A DNA stretch of 64,000 nucleotides from Neobacillus nitrireducens (GTDB lineage Bacteria > Bacillota > Bacilli > Bacillales > Cytobacillaceae), in contig NZ_CP133262.1 of assembly GCF_030915405.1 (NCBI RefSeq), forward strand, positions 1,054,001-1,118,000, given 5' to 3'. Positions within the stretch are counted from its first letter, which is position 1. Each line of letters starts with the position of its first letter. Below the pieces are notes generated by a model. It ran no database searches. It saw nothing but the letters and a program-made list of their open reading frames with translations, and was not told the DNA's origin. This document shows, piece by piece, positions 22,743-31,188 of this stretch. The position numbers and the translations under genes are program-made.

Positions 22743-23942
22743 ATGCAAGGAATCGGAAAAGGACATCCACATGCTATGGGACATCCACATGCTATGGGGC
22801 ATCCTCATGGAATGAGAAATGTTATAGATTATGATAAAAATCCATTTATCGTTATTTGGGAAGTAACAAGAGCTTGTCAACTTAAGTGTATTCACTGCCG
22901 TGCAGATGCACAGCTTACTCCGGATCCGCGTGAACTATCACATCAAGAAGGAATTAACCTGATTGATCAGATTTATGAAATGGATAACCCTATGCTCGTG
23001 TTTACAGGCGGGGATTGTATGATGCGTGAGGACCTATATGAGCTTGCGGATTATGCAATCAAAAAAGGCATGCGCGTTTCGATGACACCAAGTGCGACTG
23101 CTAATGTGACAAAAGAAAAAATGGAACTTTTCAAAAATGTAGGCTTATCACGCTGGGGCTTTAGCTTAGACGGTCCAACACCTGAAATTCACGACCATTT
23201 CCGCGGTACTCCTGGGTCATTCGATCTGACTGTTGAAAAAATTAAATATCTTAATGAATTAGATATGCCACTCCAAATAAATACTGTAATTTCACGTTGG
23301 AATTACGACTCACTAGAGCAAATGTCAAAACTAGTTGCTGAACTAGGTGCTGTTATGTGGTACATTTTCTTACTTGTTCCAACAGGCAGAGGACAAATGG
23401 ATGCATGTATTTCTCCTGCTGAGCATGAAAAGGTGTTCCGTTGGTTGTATGAATTAAGCAAAACTGCTCCATATGATATTAAAACGACCGCGGCACAACA
23501 TTACCGCAGGGTTGTTTTGCAGCAAAAAACGCGTGACCAGTTAATTGAAAAAGGTGAAATTCACTACGAAGACTCGATTACAACAGACTTCGCGTCCATG
23601 CACGACGGATTAAAACGTGCTCCAAAAGGGGTAAATGACGGCAACGGCTTTGCCTTTGTTTCTCATATTGGAGATGTTATGCCAAGTGGATTACTACCGA
23701 TCGTCGGCGGAAACATTCGGGATACCCCGCTTGCCGAAATTTATCGAGAAGCAAAAGTGTTTAAAGATTTACGTCAACCTGATAACTACAAAGGCAAATG
23801 CGGCGTATGTGAATATAACAAAATGTGTGGCGGTTCCCGTTCACGTACCTATGCAGTAACTGGGGACTATATGGAAAGCGAACCATTCTGCGTTTATATC
23901 CCACAAGCGATGCGGAATAAAGAAACTGCTCCAACCGTTTAA
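22743..23942 (+). CDS. Radical SAM/SPASM protein with His-rich N-terminal repeat
   Basis: A 399-residue radical S-adenosylmethionine enzyme. The 4Fe-4S motif CQLKCIHC is at residues 45-52, preceded by IVIWEVTRA; GGD replaces the usual GGE after FT; the C-terminal SPASM region has C353, C356, C362 and C383, which can bind auxiliary Fe-S clusters. The pattern resembles the NirJ/AhbD heme-modifying enzymes and the TIGR04053 group, so a role in heme or peptide modification is possible. The N-terminus carries three GHPHAM-like repeats coded by an 18-bp tandem repeat. GTG and three ATGs are in a row; the last ATG is eight bases from TAGG. Confidence 0.88.
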   Translation: MQGIGKGHPHAMGHPHAMGHPHGMRNVIDYDKNPFIVIWEVTRACQLKCIHCRADAQLTPDPRELSHQEGINLIDQIYEMDNPMLVFTGGDCMMREDLYELADYAIKKGMRVSMTPSATANVTKEKMELFKNVGLSRWGFSLDGPTPEIHDHFRGTPGSFDLTVEKIKYLNELDMPLQINTVISRWNYDSLEQMSKLVAELGAVMWYIFLLVPTGRGQMDACISPAEHEKVFRWLYELSKTAPYDIKTTAAQHYRRVVLQQKTRDQLIEKGEIHYEDSITTDFASMHDGLKRAPKGVNDGNGFAFVSHIGDVMPSGLLPIVGGNIRDTPLAEIYREAKVFKDLRQPDNYKGKCGVCEYNKMCGGSRSRTYAVTGDYMESEPFCVYIPQAMRNKETAPTV

Positions 23943-23954
23943 AATTATCTATAG

Positions 23955-23990
23955 AAAGAGGCACTCCGAATAATGGAGTGCCTCTTTTCT
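23955..23990 (+). terminator. Terminator after the radical SAM gene
   Basis: AGAGGCACTCC-GAATAAT-GGAGTGCCTCT, an 11-bp perfect stem followed by TTTCTTT. Confidence 0.9.
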
Positions 23991-24073
23991 TTATAAATTC
24001 ATCAATTGATGGTATTTTATTCCTAAAAGGTACTAACCTATGAAAGAATGGAGAAATAAGATAAGGAGTTATT

Positions 24074-25024
24074 ATGATAAGAACAATTGCTGTAAATAAG
24101 AATTTCGAATTGGTTAAGGATGTAACAATTTTGGAATTGGTAAATGGGGATTTCCAATGGTTTTGGATAGATTTTAATTTACCTTCAGATGAGGAGATTG
24201 AATTCCTTCGTGACCCCCTTCAGTTTCACCCCTTAGCGATTGAAGATTGTATGCATCATTTACAAAGACCAAAATTGGATTATTATGAGAAATATACTTT
24301 TTTTGTGACACAGTCCTTAAACCAACAAACGATTACAAGAGAAGAGATTGATTTTTTCCTTGGTGAAAATTATATCATCACTTTTCACCGCCAGTCCTCC
24401 TGTGAAATTGATGAGGTGTGGAAACGATTTAGCCAATCAACAACTATAGATAAGTGGGACCCCTCCCATGTCTTATACTTTATTCTCGATAAAATGGTGG
24501 ATAATTATTTCCCACTAGTTTATCAAATCGAGGATATGTTAAATGAAATTGATGAGAATTCTAAAGGTAGAACGATGGAGGCACTGCTTGAGGATTTGTT
24601 TGTCACAAGGCATCACCTTCTATCTTTACGACATACGATTACACCGATGCGAGACTTAATTTATCGAATTCTGAACTCTGAGCGAATGACATACATAAAT
24701 GGAAAAAAAGAATATTTTTCAGATATTCATGATCATTTACTTAAGTTAACTGAAATGATTGAGGCAAATCGTGAACTGACTACGGATATCCGTGACAGCT
24801 ATATCTCACTTAACTCACACCAAACCAATCATGTCATGAAGGTATTAACCGTCATTACCACGATTTTCATGCCACTTACTTTCATCGCTGGACTGTATGG
24901 GATGAATTTTCATCATATGCCGGAACTAACATGGAAATATGGATATTTTGCCACGCTTATCCTAATGGTTTTAGTTGCGATAGGCATGTCACTCTGGTTT
25001 AAGAAAAAAGGATGGTTTAAATAA
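24074..25024 (+). CDS. CorA family magnesium/divalent cation transporter
   Basis: A 316-residue CorA channel subunit. The cytoplasmic domain is acidic and helical (HPLAIEDCMHHLQRPKLDYYEKYTFFV is the conserved entry), followed by two C-terminal membrane helices with the signature YGMNF between them and a basic KKKGWFK tail. The proteins form pentamers that admit magnesium. The ATG follows AAGGAG. No M-box magnesium riboswitch is visible upstream. Monocistronic, though the gap to the next gene is only 87 bp and shows no clear terminator. Confidence 0.93.
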   Translation: MIRTIAVNKNFELVKDVTILELVNGDFQWFWIDFNLPSDEEIEFLRDPLQFHPLAIEDCMHHLQRPKLDYYEKYTFFVTQSLNQQTITREEIDFFLGENYIITFHRQSSCEIDEVWKRFSQSTTIDKWDPSHVLYFILDKMVDNYFPLVYQIEDMLNEIDENSKGRTMEALLEDLFVTRHHLLSLRHTITPMRDLIYRILNSERMTYINGKKEYFSDIHDHLLKLTEMIEANRELTTDIRDSYISLNSHQTNHVMKVLTVITTIFMPLTFIAGLYGMNFHHMPELTWKYGYFATLILMVLVAIGMSLWFKKKGWFK

Positions 25025-25043
25025 GAAAAGCGCAAGCGCCCCG
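25025..25043. repeat. Fragment of a dispersed Bacillaceae intergenic repeat
   Basis: AAAAGCGCAAGCGCCCC resembles the terminal part (GGCGCTTCCGCTTTT) of the longer repeat found at 37633-37785, in the opposite orientation. Confidence 0.4.
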
Positions 25044-25111
25044 TATTTAGACACATCATTTGGTCTTTAGGTATAATAGGAACGTATGAAAAATCAGAAA
25101 GGGGTATAGTT

Positions 25112-26161
25112 GTGCAAAATACAAATCCACAAGAAACGCTGAAATTAATTACTGACTTAGTATCCATTCCAAGCCCTTCAGGAAATACAAATGAAGTAAT
25201 TACCTATGTTGAAAAATTCCTATCTGAGTTACAAATTAAAACTTATAGAAACCGGAAAGGCGGATTAATTGCCACAATTGAAGGAAAAGATTCAAGCAAG
25301 CATCGGATGCTGACCGCCCATGTTGATACACTCGGTGCGATGGTAAAAGAGGTAAAGGCAAATGGACGTTTGAAGATTGACTTAATTGGCGGTTTTAAAT
25401 ACAACTCGATTGAAGGCGAATATTGCCAAATCGAAACAAGCAGCGGTAAAAAATATACAGGGACTATTTTGATGCACCAAACATCTGTCCATGTTTATAA
25501 AGATGCCGGAAAAGCAGAACGAAATCAGGAGAATATCGAAATTAGACTTGATGAAAAGGTACATAATGCAGCGGAAGTCCATGCTCTTGGAATTCAGGTT
25601 GGTGATTTTATCTCGTTTGACCCTCGTGTAGAAGTAACTCCGAGTGGCTACATTAAATCCCGCCACTTGGACGATAAAGCAAGTGTAGCGATTCTTCTTC
25701 AATTAATAAAGCAAATTAAGATTGAAAATTTAACTTTACCCTACACTACTCATTTCTTAATTTCTAATAATGAGGAAATTGGCTACGGTGGGAATTCGAA
25801 TATCACACCAGAAACGGTGGAGTATTTAGCCGTGGATATGGGTGCAATGGGCGACGGACAGTCGACTGATGAATATACGGTTTCCATCTGTGTGAAGGAT
25901 GCTAGTGGACCTTATCACTTTGAATTGAGGAAAAATTTAGTTCGTCTAGCAGAAGAGAACAAAATCGATTATAAACTAGATATTTATCCCTTCTATGGTT
26001 CCGATGCTTCGGCAGCAATTCGATCGGGCCATGATATCGTCCATGGTTTAATAGGACCTGGTATCGATTCATCTCATGCATTTGAACGAACACATGAGTC
26101 ATCTATTGAAAATACATCCAAACTGCTGTATCATTACGTGCAAGCTGAATTAATCCAGTAG
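25112..26161 (+). CDS. M42 family metallopeptidase (glutamyl aminopeptidase/CelM-like)
   Basis: A 349-residue cytoplasmic aminopeptidase of family M42, tetrahedral assemblies with a two-metal centre. Metal and catalytic residues can be read: TAHVDTLG (first His/Asp), RHLDDKASVAILL (bridging Asp), ISNNEEIGYGGNSN (catalytic and metal Glu), VDMGAMGDG (Asp) and SSHAFERTH (last His). This is the CelM/YtoP/YsdC layout. The start is GTG with AAAGGGG nine bases upstream. It is followed after 13 bp by tatA, perhaps by chance. Confidence 0.93.
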   Translation: MQNTNPQETLKLITDLVSIPSPSGNTNEVITYVEKFLSELQIKTYRNRKGGLIATIEGKDSSKHRMLTAHVDTLGAMVKEVKANGRLKIDLIGGFKYNSIEGEYCQIETSSGKKYTGTILMHQTSVHVYKDAGKAERNQENIEIRLDEKVHNAAEVHALGIQVGDFISFDPRVEVTPSGYIKSRHLDDKASVAILLQLIKQIKIENLTLPYTTHFLISNNEEIGYGGNSNITPETVEYLAVDMGAMGDGQSTDEYTVSICVKDASGPYHFELRKNLVRLAEENKIDYKLDIYPFYGSDASAAIRSGHDIVHGLIGPGIDSSHAFERTHESSIENTSKLLYHYVQAELIQ

Positions 26162-26174
26162 GAGATGAAAGTGT

Positions 26175-26390
26175 ATGTTTTCAAATATTGGTGTGCCAGG
26201 ATTAATTTTAATCTTAATCGTCGCTTTAGTCGTTTTTGGTCCAAACAAACTTCCGGAAGTTGGCCGTGCGTTTGGTAGATCTTTACGAGAATTTAAAAAA
26301 GCCACCGAGGGCATTGCAGATGATATAAAGGAAGAAATAAAAGAAGACATAAAAGAAACTCAACAAGGCACAATTAATTTAAAGAAGTAA
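26175..26390 (+). CDS. tatA: Twin-arginine translocase subunit TatA
   Basis: A 71-residue TatA/E protein: short N-terminal hydrophobic helix ([25 protein letters not shown] with the FGPNKLPE hinge), then an amphipathic helix ([10 protein letters not shown]) and an acidic tail. TatA multimerises to form the pore for folded proteins. The ATG follows GGAGATGAAAGTGT. No tatC is next to it, so it must pair with a TatC encoded elsewhere. It might be a second TatA paralogue. Confidence 0.92.
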   Translation: MFSNIGVPGLILILIVALVVFGPNKLPEVGRAFGRSLREFKKATEGIADDIKEEIKEDIKETQQGTINLKK

Positions 26391-26407
26391 CCTTGGCTGC
26401 AGAAAAT

Positions 26408-26438
26408 ATCCCCTCCAACCGATTGGAGGGGATGTTGT
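26408..26438. terminator. Terminator after tatA
   Basis: ATCCCCTCCAA-CCGA-TTGGAGGGGAT, an 11-bp stem followed by GTTGTTTTA. Likely serves both convergent units. Confidence 0.85.
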
Positions 26439-26443
26439 TTTAT

Positions 26444-26560
26444 TTATTTTTTTGCAAACGCTTGGAGTTGATTTACTATTTTTTGTCTTGATTTTGGATT
26501 ACGAAGTAAATAGGCAGCCCCAAGTGCAACAGTGGTCATCATTAAATTCTTCCTTCTCAT
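26444..26560 (-). CDS. Small membrane-associated protein (38 aa)
   Basis: A 38-residue frame starting at an ATG that overlaps the stop codon of the upstream secreted-protein gene (TAATG). It reads MRRKNLMMTTVALGAAYLLR, then NPKSRQKIVNQLQAFAKK: a short hydrophobic helix followed by a basic amphipathic tail. AAGAAG lies just upstream and the coupling to the preceding gene supports translation. It resembles the many small single-helix proteins of Bacillaceae (some annotated DUF3918); the function is unknown. Confidence 0.65.
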   Translation of the reverse strand: MRRKNLMMTTVALGAAYLLRNPKSRQKIVNQLQAFAKK

Positions 26561-27126
26561 TACTTCTTCAATAATCCTTTGATTTTTTCATTGTGTTGTT
26601 TCGTTTGATCTAACAATTGATTTAGAAGGATGGCAGCCTGCTTATTATCCTTCTTTCCCACGGCATTTCTTAATTCATGGAACGTTCTCCAATGTGACAT
26701 TTCTTTTCCGCCATGTGCTTGTTTAATAAATTCTTCTTTGGTTATCTTTCCAGCATCAAATTGTTTTTTAAGTTCTTCAATTTTTGCCATTTTTTCTTTT
26801 TTCCATTGTTCACGTTTTCCCGCATTTTCTGGACTCATCCATTGATTGCTTAGAGTTTTCTTTTCGGCAAGGACTGTTGCCCACTCCCCTTTTTTATCTG
26901 GAGTATACTGGTTAACCCAAGAAAGAAGCATTTTCTCCCTTTCTGCCATCTTTGCTTGCCAATCTTTAGGCATCATATGATGATGACTGCCCTCTTTACA
27001 ATCACAAGGTGCTTTTTCCCTCTGCCCTCCATTCGTGGTGTCAGGCACCGAAGTATGGTTTGCCGCAGCCAATCCAGGCGCAGACAATAATAGTCCTAAT
27101 GATAAAAGTAACATTTTAAATCTCAT
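26560..27126 (-). CDS. Secreted helical, lysine-rich protein of unknown function
   Basis: About 188 residues with a signal peptide (MRFKMLLLSLGLLLSAPGLA, cleavage near AAA-NH), then a short region with CDC and SHHHMMP, and a charged all-helical body rich in Lys, Glu, Trp and Gln. Two helices are followed by AGKITKEEFIKQAHGGKE, an EF-hand-like or short-helix segment. The ATG follows GGAAGGAG. I do not recognise a named family; similar proteins exist in Bacillus as hypotheticals. The CDCKEGSHHHMM stretch could bind metal. The gene is coupled to the small 38-residue protein downstream. Confidence 0.72.
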   Translation of the reverse strand: MRFKMLLLSLGLLLSAPGLAAANHTSVPDTTNGGQREKAPCDCKEGSHHHMMPKDWQAKMAEREKMLLSWVNQYTPDKKGEWATVLAEKKTLSNQWMSPENAGKREQWKKEKMAKIEELKKQFDAGKITKEEFIKQAHGGKEMSHWRTFHELRNAVGKKDNKQAAILLNQLLDQTKQHNEKIKGLLKK

Positions 27127-27291
27127 AATTATCTCCTTCCGATCCTTTAAATTAATAAAATAAACCTTTCTATAACGGTACGGAATTATCATTCCCAGTT
27201 CTTTAAAAAAAATTTACCAAATGGACAAATATTTAGTAAAAAAATACTTGAGATTTCACGCGAATTATCGTATTCTATGAACATAGATAAT

Positions 27292-27309
27292 TTGTGAAAT
27301 AATTCACAA
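27292..27309. promoter_or_regulatory. Rex operator 1
   Basis: TTGTGAAATAATTCACAA is a perfect 18-bp palindrome identical to the Firmicute Rex consensus (TTGTGAAWWWWTTCACAA). It lies about 104 bp before the NADH dehydrogenase start. Rex represses when NADH is low relative to NAD+, so ndh should be induced by high NADH. Confidence 0.9.
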
Positions 27310-27348
27310 GATAATTAGAGCATTTGCTCTTATTTTTTAAAATTATAC

Positions 27349-27366
27349 ATGTGAAATGATTCACAA
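27349..27366. promoter_or_regulatory. Rex operator 2
   Basis: ATGTGAAATGATTCACAA matches the Rex consensus at 16 of 18 positions. It is 57 bp centre-to-centre downstream of operator 1 and about 47 bp before the ndh start codon, so two Rex dimers can bind the leader. Confidence 0.8.
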
Positions 27367-27412
27367 TAAAAATAGAAAACACTTTTTAAAGGTGTTATGG
27401 GAGTGGGAAGTT

Positions 27413-28636
27413 ATGAACAAACCAAAAATTGTAATCTTAGGTGCCGGATATGGCGGAATTATCACAAGCAAAAAATTAGAGAAGCTACTTAAATCTGGTG
27501 AAGCAGATGTTACGTTAATTAATAAACATGATTATCATTACATTACAACACAATTACATAAAACAGGCATAGGGACAGCAGCTGACCGACAAATCGCGAT
27601 GACTATCCCTGAATTAATCGATCCAAGCAAAACTAACTTTTTAAAGGCTACAGTAACCCACGTGGATACAGCTAACCAAGAAGTTCAACTTGAAGGCGGA
27701 GAGACAGTCAACTATGACTATCTATTAATCGCTTTAGGATTTGAAGGTCAAACATTTGGCATTCCCGGTATTAAAGAGAACGCATTTGAACTTCGCAGCT
27801 TTAGGAGCTCAAAAGCGATCTACCATCATATAAAAAAACAACTTAACCTTTTTAAAGAAGATCAAGATCCTTCTCGTTTAACATTTGTAGTTGCAGGCGG
27901 AGGGTTCACAGGTATTGAATTGCTTGGAGAATTAGCTGACGGTCTTCCAAAGCTATGTAAAGAACACGATGTTCCTTTTGAAAAAGTAAAGATAATCGGG
28001 ATAGAGGCAGCTCCATCTGTTATTCCGTTTTTCCCTAAACAATCCGTTGAATATACGACTGAAGTATTGCGTAAGCTGAATATCCAATTACTTACATCCA
28101 CAAAAATACTTGGCTGTACACCTGATAAAATTATCCTTGAAGAAAACAGAGAAATTCCTGCTAAGACCTTAGTTTGGTCATGTGGCGTACAAGGAAACAC
28201 CATTGTTCAAAAATGGGGTTTACCAATTGAAAAAGGGAAACTTGCTGTTGATTCTTATCTTCGGATTAAGAATACGAAAAATGTTTTTAGTATCGGAGAC
28301 TGCTCTTTATTCATGAAGGATGATAAAACTGCATTGGCTCCAACTGCACAAGTGGCTTTGCAGCAAGCTCCTGTCTGTGCAAAAAACATCGTTGCTTCAC
28401 TAAGAGGTGAATCATTAACTACCTTTGAATATCACCACAAAGGCTCTGTTGCTTCCATTGGACTTTCTGCCGGAGTTGGAAAAGTAGGTGCAGTCCGTTT
28501 ATCAGGCTTGATTGGAGCCTTTATGAAACTAGTTATCGAAGCCCGCTACCTGTTTAATCTTGGCGGTCCTTCATTAATACTCAAGCAACACTTTGGTGTA
28601 AACAGAGAACAGGTAACAGTTACTGTGAAACAGTAA
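27413..28636 (+). CDS. Type II NADH dehydrogenase (NDH-2)
   Basis: A 407-residue peripheral membrane flavoenzyme passing electrons from NADH to menaquinone without proton pumping. First dinucleotide motif GAGYGGI at residues 10-16 (FAD), second VVAGGGFTGIE at about 160-170 (NADH), then FSIGDCSLF (FAD pyrophosphate) and APTAQVALQQA (quinone site). The C-terminal RYLFNLGGPSLILKQHFG supports membrane attachment. I start at the ATG of MNKPK, nine bases after GGAG, not the longer frame, which would run into Rex operator 2. Two Rex operators upstream match the known control of ndh in B. subtilis. Confidence 0.94.
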   Translation: MNKPKIVILGAGYGGIITSKKLEKLLKSGEADVTLINKHDYHYITTQLHKTGIGTAADRQIAMTIPELIDPSKTNFLKATVTHVDTANQEVQLEGGETVNYDYLLIALGFEGQTFGIPGIKENAFELRSFRSSKAIYHHIKKQLNLFKEDQDPSRLTFVVAGGGFTGIELLGELADGLPKLCKEHDVPFEKVKIIGIEAAPSVIPFFPKQSVEYTTEVLRKLNIQLLTSTKILGCTPDKIILEENREIPAKTLVWSCGVQGNTIVQKWGLPIEKGKLAVDSYLRIKNTKNVFSIGDCSLFMKDDKTALAPTAQVALQQAPVCAKNIVASLRGESLTTFEYHHKGSVASIGLSAGVGKVGAVRLSGLIGAFMKLVIEARYLFNLGGPSLILKQHFGVNREQVTVTVKQ

Positions 28637-28749
28637 CCTTACCCTTAATTTCGCTTACTTCCCTTCCAGCCGGGGTTCCCTCCCCCAACTGGAATTTGAA
28701 TAGAATCATCCCTAAGTATATATGCCTTCAATCCCCCAATTTAAGGCAT

Positions 28750-28787
28750 ACAGCCCCACTCCAAATTTCTGGAGCGGGGCTGTTTTA
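28750..28787. terminator. Bidirectional terminator after ndh
   Basis: ACAGCCCCACTCCA pairs with TGGAGCGGGGCTGT (one mismatch) around a 6-base loop, followed by TTTTA. Confidence 0.85.
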
Positions 28788-28805
28788 CTTATTTCAACTA
28801 AATAT

Positions 28806-29174
28806 CTAGAGCCATTCTAATAGTTCGAGTCGATTTCCAAACGGATCATGAACATGAATTCTGCTCGCCCCGGGAAGAAGATCGTCTTCGGTATAAGTAA
28901 TTTCTTTGTTCCGAAGTTGTGCTTTTAATTCCTCGATATTTTCAACAATAAAAGCCGGATGTGCTTTTTTAGCGGGTGAAAATGGTTCCTCTACACCAAT
29001 GTGAAGTTGAAAGGTTCCAAATTCAAACCAAACACCGCCGCGTTTCTTTAATTCAGCAGGCTTTTCTACTTCAGTTAATCCCAGAATGCCACAAAAAAAT
29101 TCCCTTGCTGCTCCTTCACACCCCTTTGGTGCAGCAAGCTGGATATGATCGATCTTCTTTATTGCAAATGACAT
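28806..29174 (-). CDS. VOC/glyoxalase-fold protein
   Basis: A 122-residue vicinal-oxygen-chelate protein with paired beta-alpha-beta-beta-beta modules: IDHIQLAAP at the start of the first, FQLHIGVEE at its end, HPAFIVENIEELKAQL in the second, and the terminal RIHVHDPFGNRLELLEW typical of glyoxalase/dioxygenase superfamily proteins. His in DHIQL, Glu/His near the sheet ends and Glu in RLELLE are the probable metal ligands. The ATG (MSFAIKK) has GGGGGA six bases upstream. Substrate unknown. Confidence 0.88.
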   Translation of the reverse strand: MSFAIKKIDHIQLAAPKGCEGAAREFFCGILGLTEVEKPAELKKRGGVWFEFGTFQLHIGVEEPFSPAKKAHPAFIVENIEELKAQLRNKEITYTEDDLLPGASRIHVHDPFGNRLELLEWL

Positions 29175-29287
29175 AAACATTCCCCCATTTGTCAATTCTC
29201 CTCACTCATATTCTATAAATTTTATAATATTCTTTCAAGTTAAAGGATAAAAAAGGCTATTCCCATCAAGACGGAAATAGCACTTCT

Positions 29288-30268
29288 TTAATACACATCT
29301 CTTCTAGTAAACACAAAAAATGAAACGAATAAAGCAACTGCCCACCATACAAATAGGGTCTGAATAGAAAATGAGAGGTTCATCCCTTCGATTGGAGGAG
29401 CTGTTCCTTTCATATAATCGGTTAATCGTAAATTAACCATAAAAAAGTACTTAGCAGATTCCCATGAGGATACCATATTTGTTAGTATAGCTCCTGAGAT
29501 TAACGAGGCAAGCATTACCCCCATTCCTGCGGCAGTACTGCGAATCAACACAGACAGCATAAAAGAAAGCGTACCTACAACGATAGAGACAAACCACACC
29601 AATCCAAAATCCATTAATAAAAATTTCCATTGTCCCATAAGTTTAACTTCTGATGTATTTAGTCCTGTTTCAGTTACATTAAAGCCAGTAAGGATTGGTG
29701 CGCCCCACCCTTTGTAGCCGAACACGAAGCCAGAGATTAAATAGGAAAGAATTCCTGCGATCGCAATAATTAACGAAATGGCTAAGCAAAGGGTTAAATA
29801 TTTACTTAACAGTACCTTCCATCGTTTGACTGGCCTCGTCAAAAGCAGTTTAATCGACCCTAAACTGTGCTCCGATGAAACCAAATCACTGGCTATCACC
29901 ATGACCATTAGTGGAATAAACAGATCAATGGAGTTCTCTAAGAAAATCCTCATAAACGTTGGTGCACCTGGCTCTGATGGATTAATATCATGGTCAAGAT
30001 AATATTGCTGCTGCTGTAATGAGATTTGCAGTTGCTTCTTCCATTCGTCTGTGATTCTACTGCTGCTCAAACGATTGGTCGTATCAACAATCTGCTGCTG
30101 CAATATGGTTCGCCAATCACTAGTCCCTAGTTTTTCCCGTTGGGTTTGAACTTGTTTATATTGTGCATATGTAAATAACATGACAAGAACGCCAATAATA
30201 ATAGCAATGACGATTAGACGCTTCTTAGCAATCAGTTTCATCATTTCATTTTGAATTAATTTATTCAA
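29288..30268 (-). CDS. ABC-2 type transporter permease
   Basis: A 326-residue permease with six membrane segments: a signal-anchor-like first segment (LIVIAIIIGVLVMLFTY), a large external loop (about residues 45-105) rich in Gln, and five more C-terminal segments. The EHSLGSIKLLLTRPVKRWKVLLSKYL coupling region is typical of ABC-2 permeases of the bacitracin/antibiotic export type. The start is taken as TTG four bases after GGGGGTGAT, overlapping the ATPase gene by 8 bp. Works with the ATPase encoded just upstream. Confidence 0.88.
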   Translation of the reverse strand: MNKLIQNEMMKLIAKKRLIVIAIIIGVLVMLFTYAQYKQVQTQREKLGTSDWRTILQQQIVDTTNRLSSSRITDEWKKQLQISLQQQQYYLDHDINPSEPGAPTFMRIFLENSIDLFIPLMVMVIASDLVSSEHSLGSIKLLLTRPVKRWKVLLSKYLTLCLAISLIIAIAGILSYLISGFVFGYKGWGAPILTGFNVTETGLNTSEVKLMGQWKFLLMDFGLVWFVSIVVGTLSFMLSVLIRSTAAGMGVMLASLISGAILTNMVSSWESAKYFFMVNLRLTDYMKGTAPPIEGMNLSFSIQTLFVWWAVALFVSFFVFTRRDVY

Positions 30269-31175
30269 TCGTATCACCCCCGGTAAGTTCGAGGAATAAA
30301 TCTTCTAACACTGGCATTTTTCGATTCATTTCCGTCACTGCAACCCCTGCTTCAACTAATTGCTTATTCCAAAGTGGTATCTTTTCTTCATTATATTCAG
30401 TTAAAATGGCACCATCATCTGTTACATCAATCCCTGTAAGGGAACTTAATACTTCTTTTCCCTTCTCAAGCGGTTGAACATGCCAAATGACTCGTTCGCG
30501 ATTTGCTAGCAGTTGATGAACCGTATCCGTTCGGATAATTGACCCTTTGGAAATAATCGCAACCCGGTCACACAATAGTTGGATTTCACTCAATAAATGG
30601 CTGGAAACTAAGACACTTAAGCCTTCTTCTTCTGCAAGAAACCGAATAAATTGCCGCATTTCACGGATTCCTGCAGGGTCCAATCCGTTTGTTGGCTCAT
30701 CAAGGATCAACACTTTCGGTCTTCCCAATAAAGCTTGGGCGATTCCCAGACGCTGCCTCATGCCTAAGGAATACGTCTTTACCTTATCATGAATTCTTTC
30801 CGTTAAACCCACAAGTTCAGTTACCTCTTGGATTCGATTATCTCCGACCCGATCGAGCATTCTGGCAAAATGAAGGAGGTTATTATAGCCGGAAAGATAC
30901 GGATATAATTCTGGATTTTCTACAATACAACCAAGGTTAGTCATAGCTTCTTGGAAATTACCTTCTATATTAGCCCCACAAATTTGAATGCTGCCGGATG
31001 TGGGTTTGATCAATCCGACGAGCATGCGAATTGTCGTCGTTTTCCCTGCACCATTTGGTCCTAGAAAACCAAATACCTCTCCTTCACGTAAATCGAAAGT
31101 CAGTCCCTTGATGATTTCTTTTTTTCCAATAACCTTTTTAAGATTCTTTACAGAAAGTGTGATTTTTTTCTCCAT
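30261..31175 (-). CDS. ABC transporter ATP-binding protein (BcrA-like)
   Basis: A 304-residue ATPase. Walker A GPNGAGKTTT (near residue 40), Q-loop in CIVENPELYPYLSG, signature YSLGMRQRLGIAQALL, Walker B VLILDEPTNGLDPAG and the H-loop in VLVSSHLLSEI. The last 90 residues form a regulatory tail. ATG preceded by AAGGAGAGG. Belongs to the BcrA/antibiotic-resistance-like group; the partner permease overlaps its end and an SGNH hydrolase gene precedes it by 13 bp, so all three form one operon. Confidence 0.93.
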   Translation of the reverse strand: MEKKITLSVKNLKKVIGKKEIIKGLTFDLREGEVFGFLGPNGAGKTTTIRMLVGLIKPTSGSIQICGANIEGNFQEAMTNLGCIVENPELYPYLSGYNNLLHFARMLDRVGDNRIQEVTELVGLTERIHDKVKTYSLGMRQRLGIAQALLGRPKVLILDEPTNGLDPAGIREMRQFIRFLAEEEGLSVLVSSHLLSEIQLLCDRVAIISKGSIIRTDTVHQLLANRERVIWHVQPLEKGKEVLSSLTGIDVTDDGAILTEYNEEKIPLWNKQLVEAGVAVTEMNRKMPVLEDLFLELTGGDTIE

Positions 31176-31188
31176 CAATATCCTCTCC

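Noticed and set aside
29778-30002. Plus-strand frame opposite the ABC permease
   Set aside because: Shadow frame; the permease on the minus strand is supported by its overlap with the ATPase and by membrane segments.
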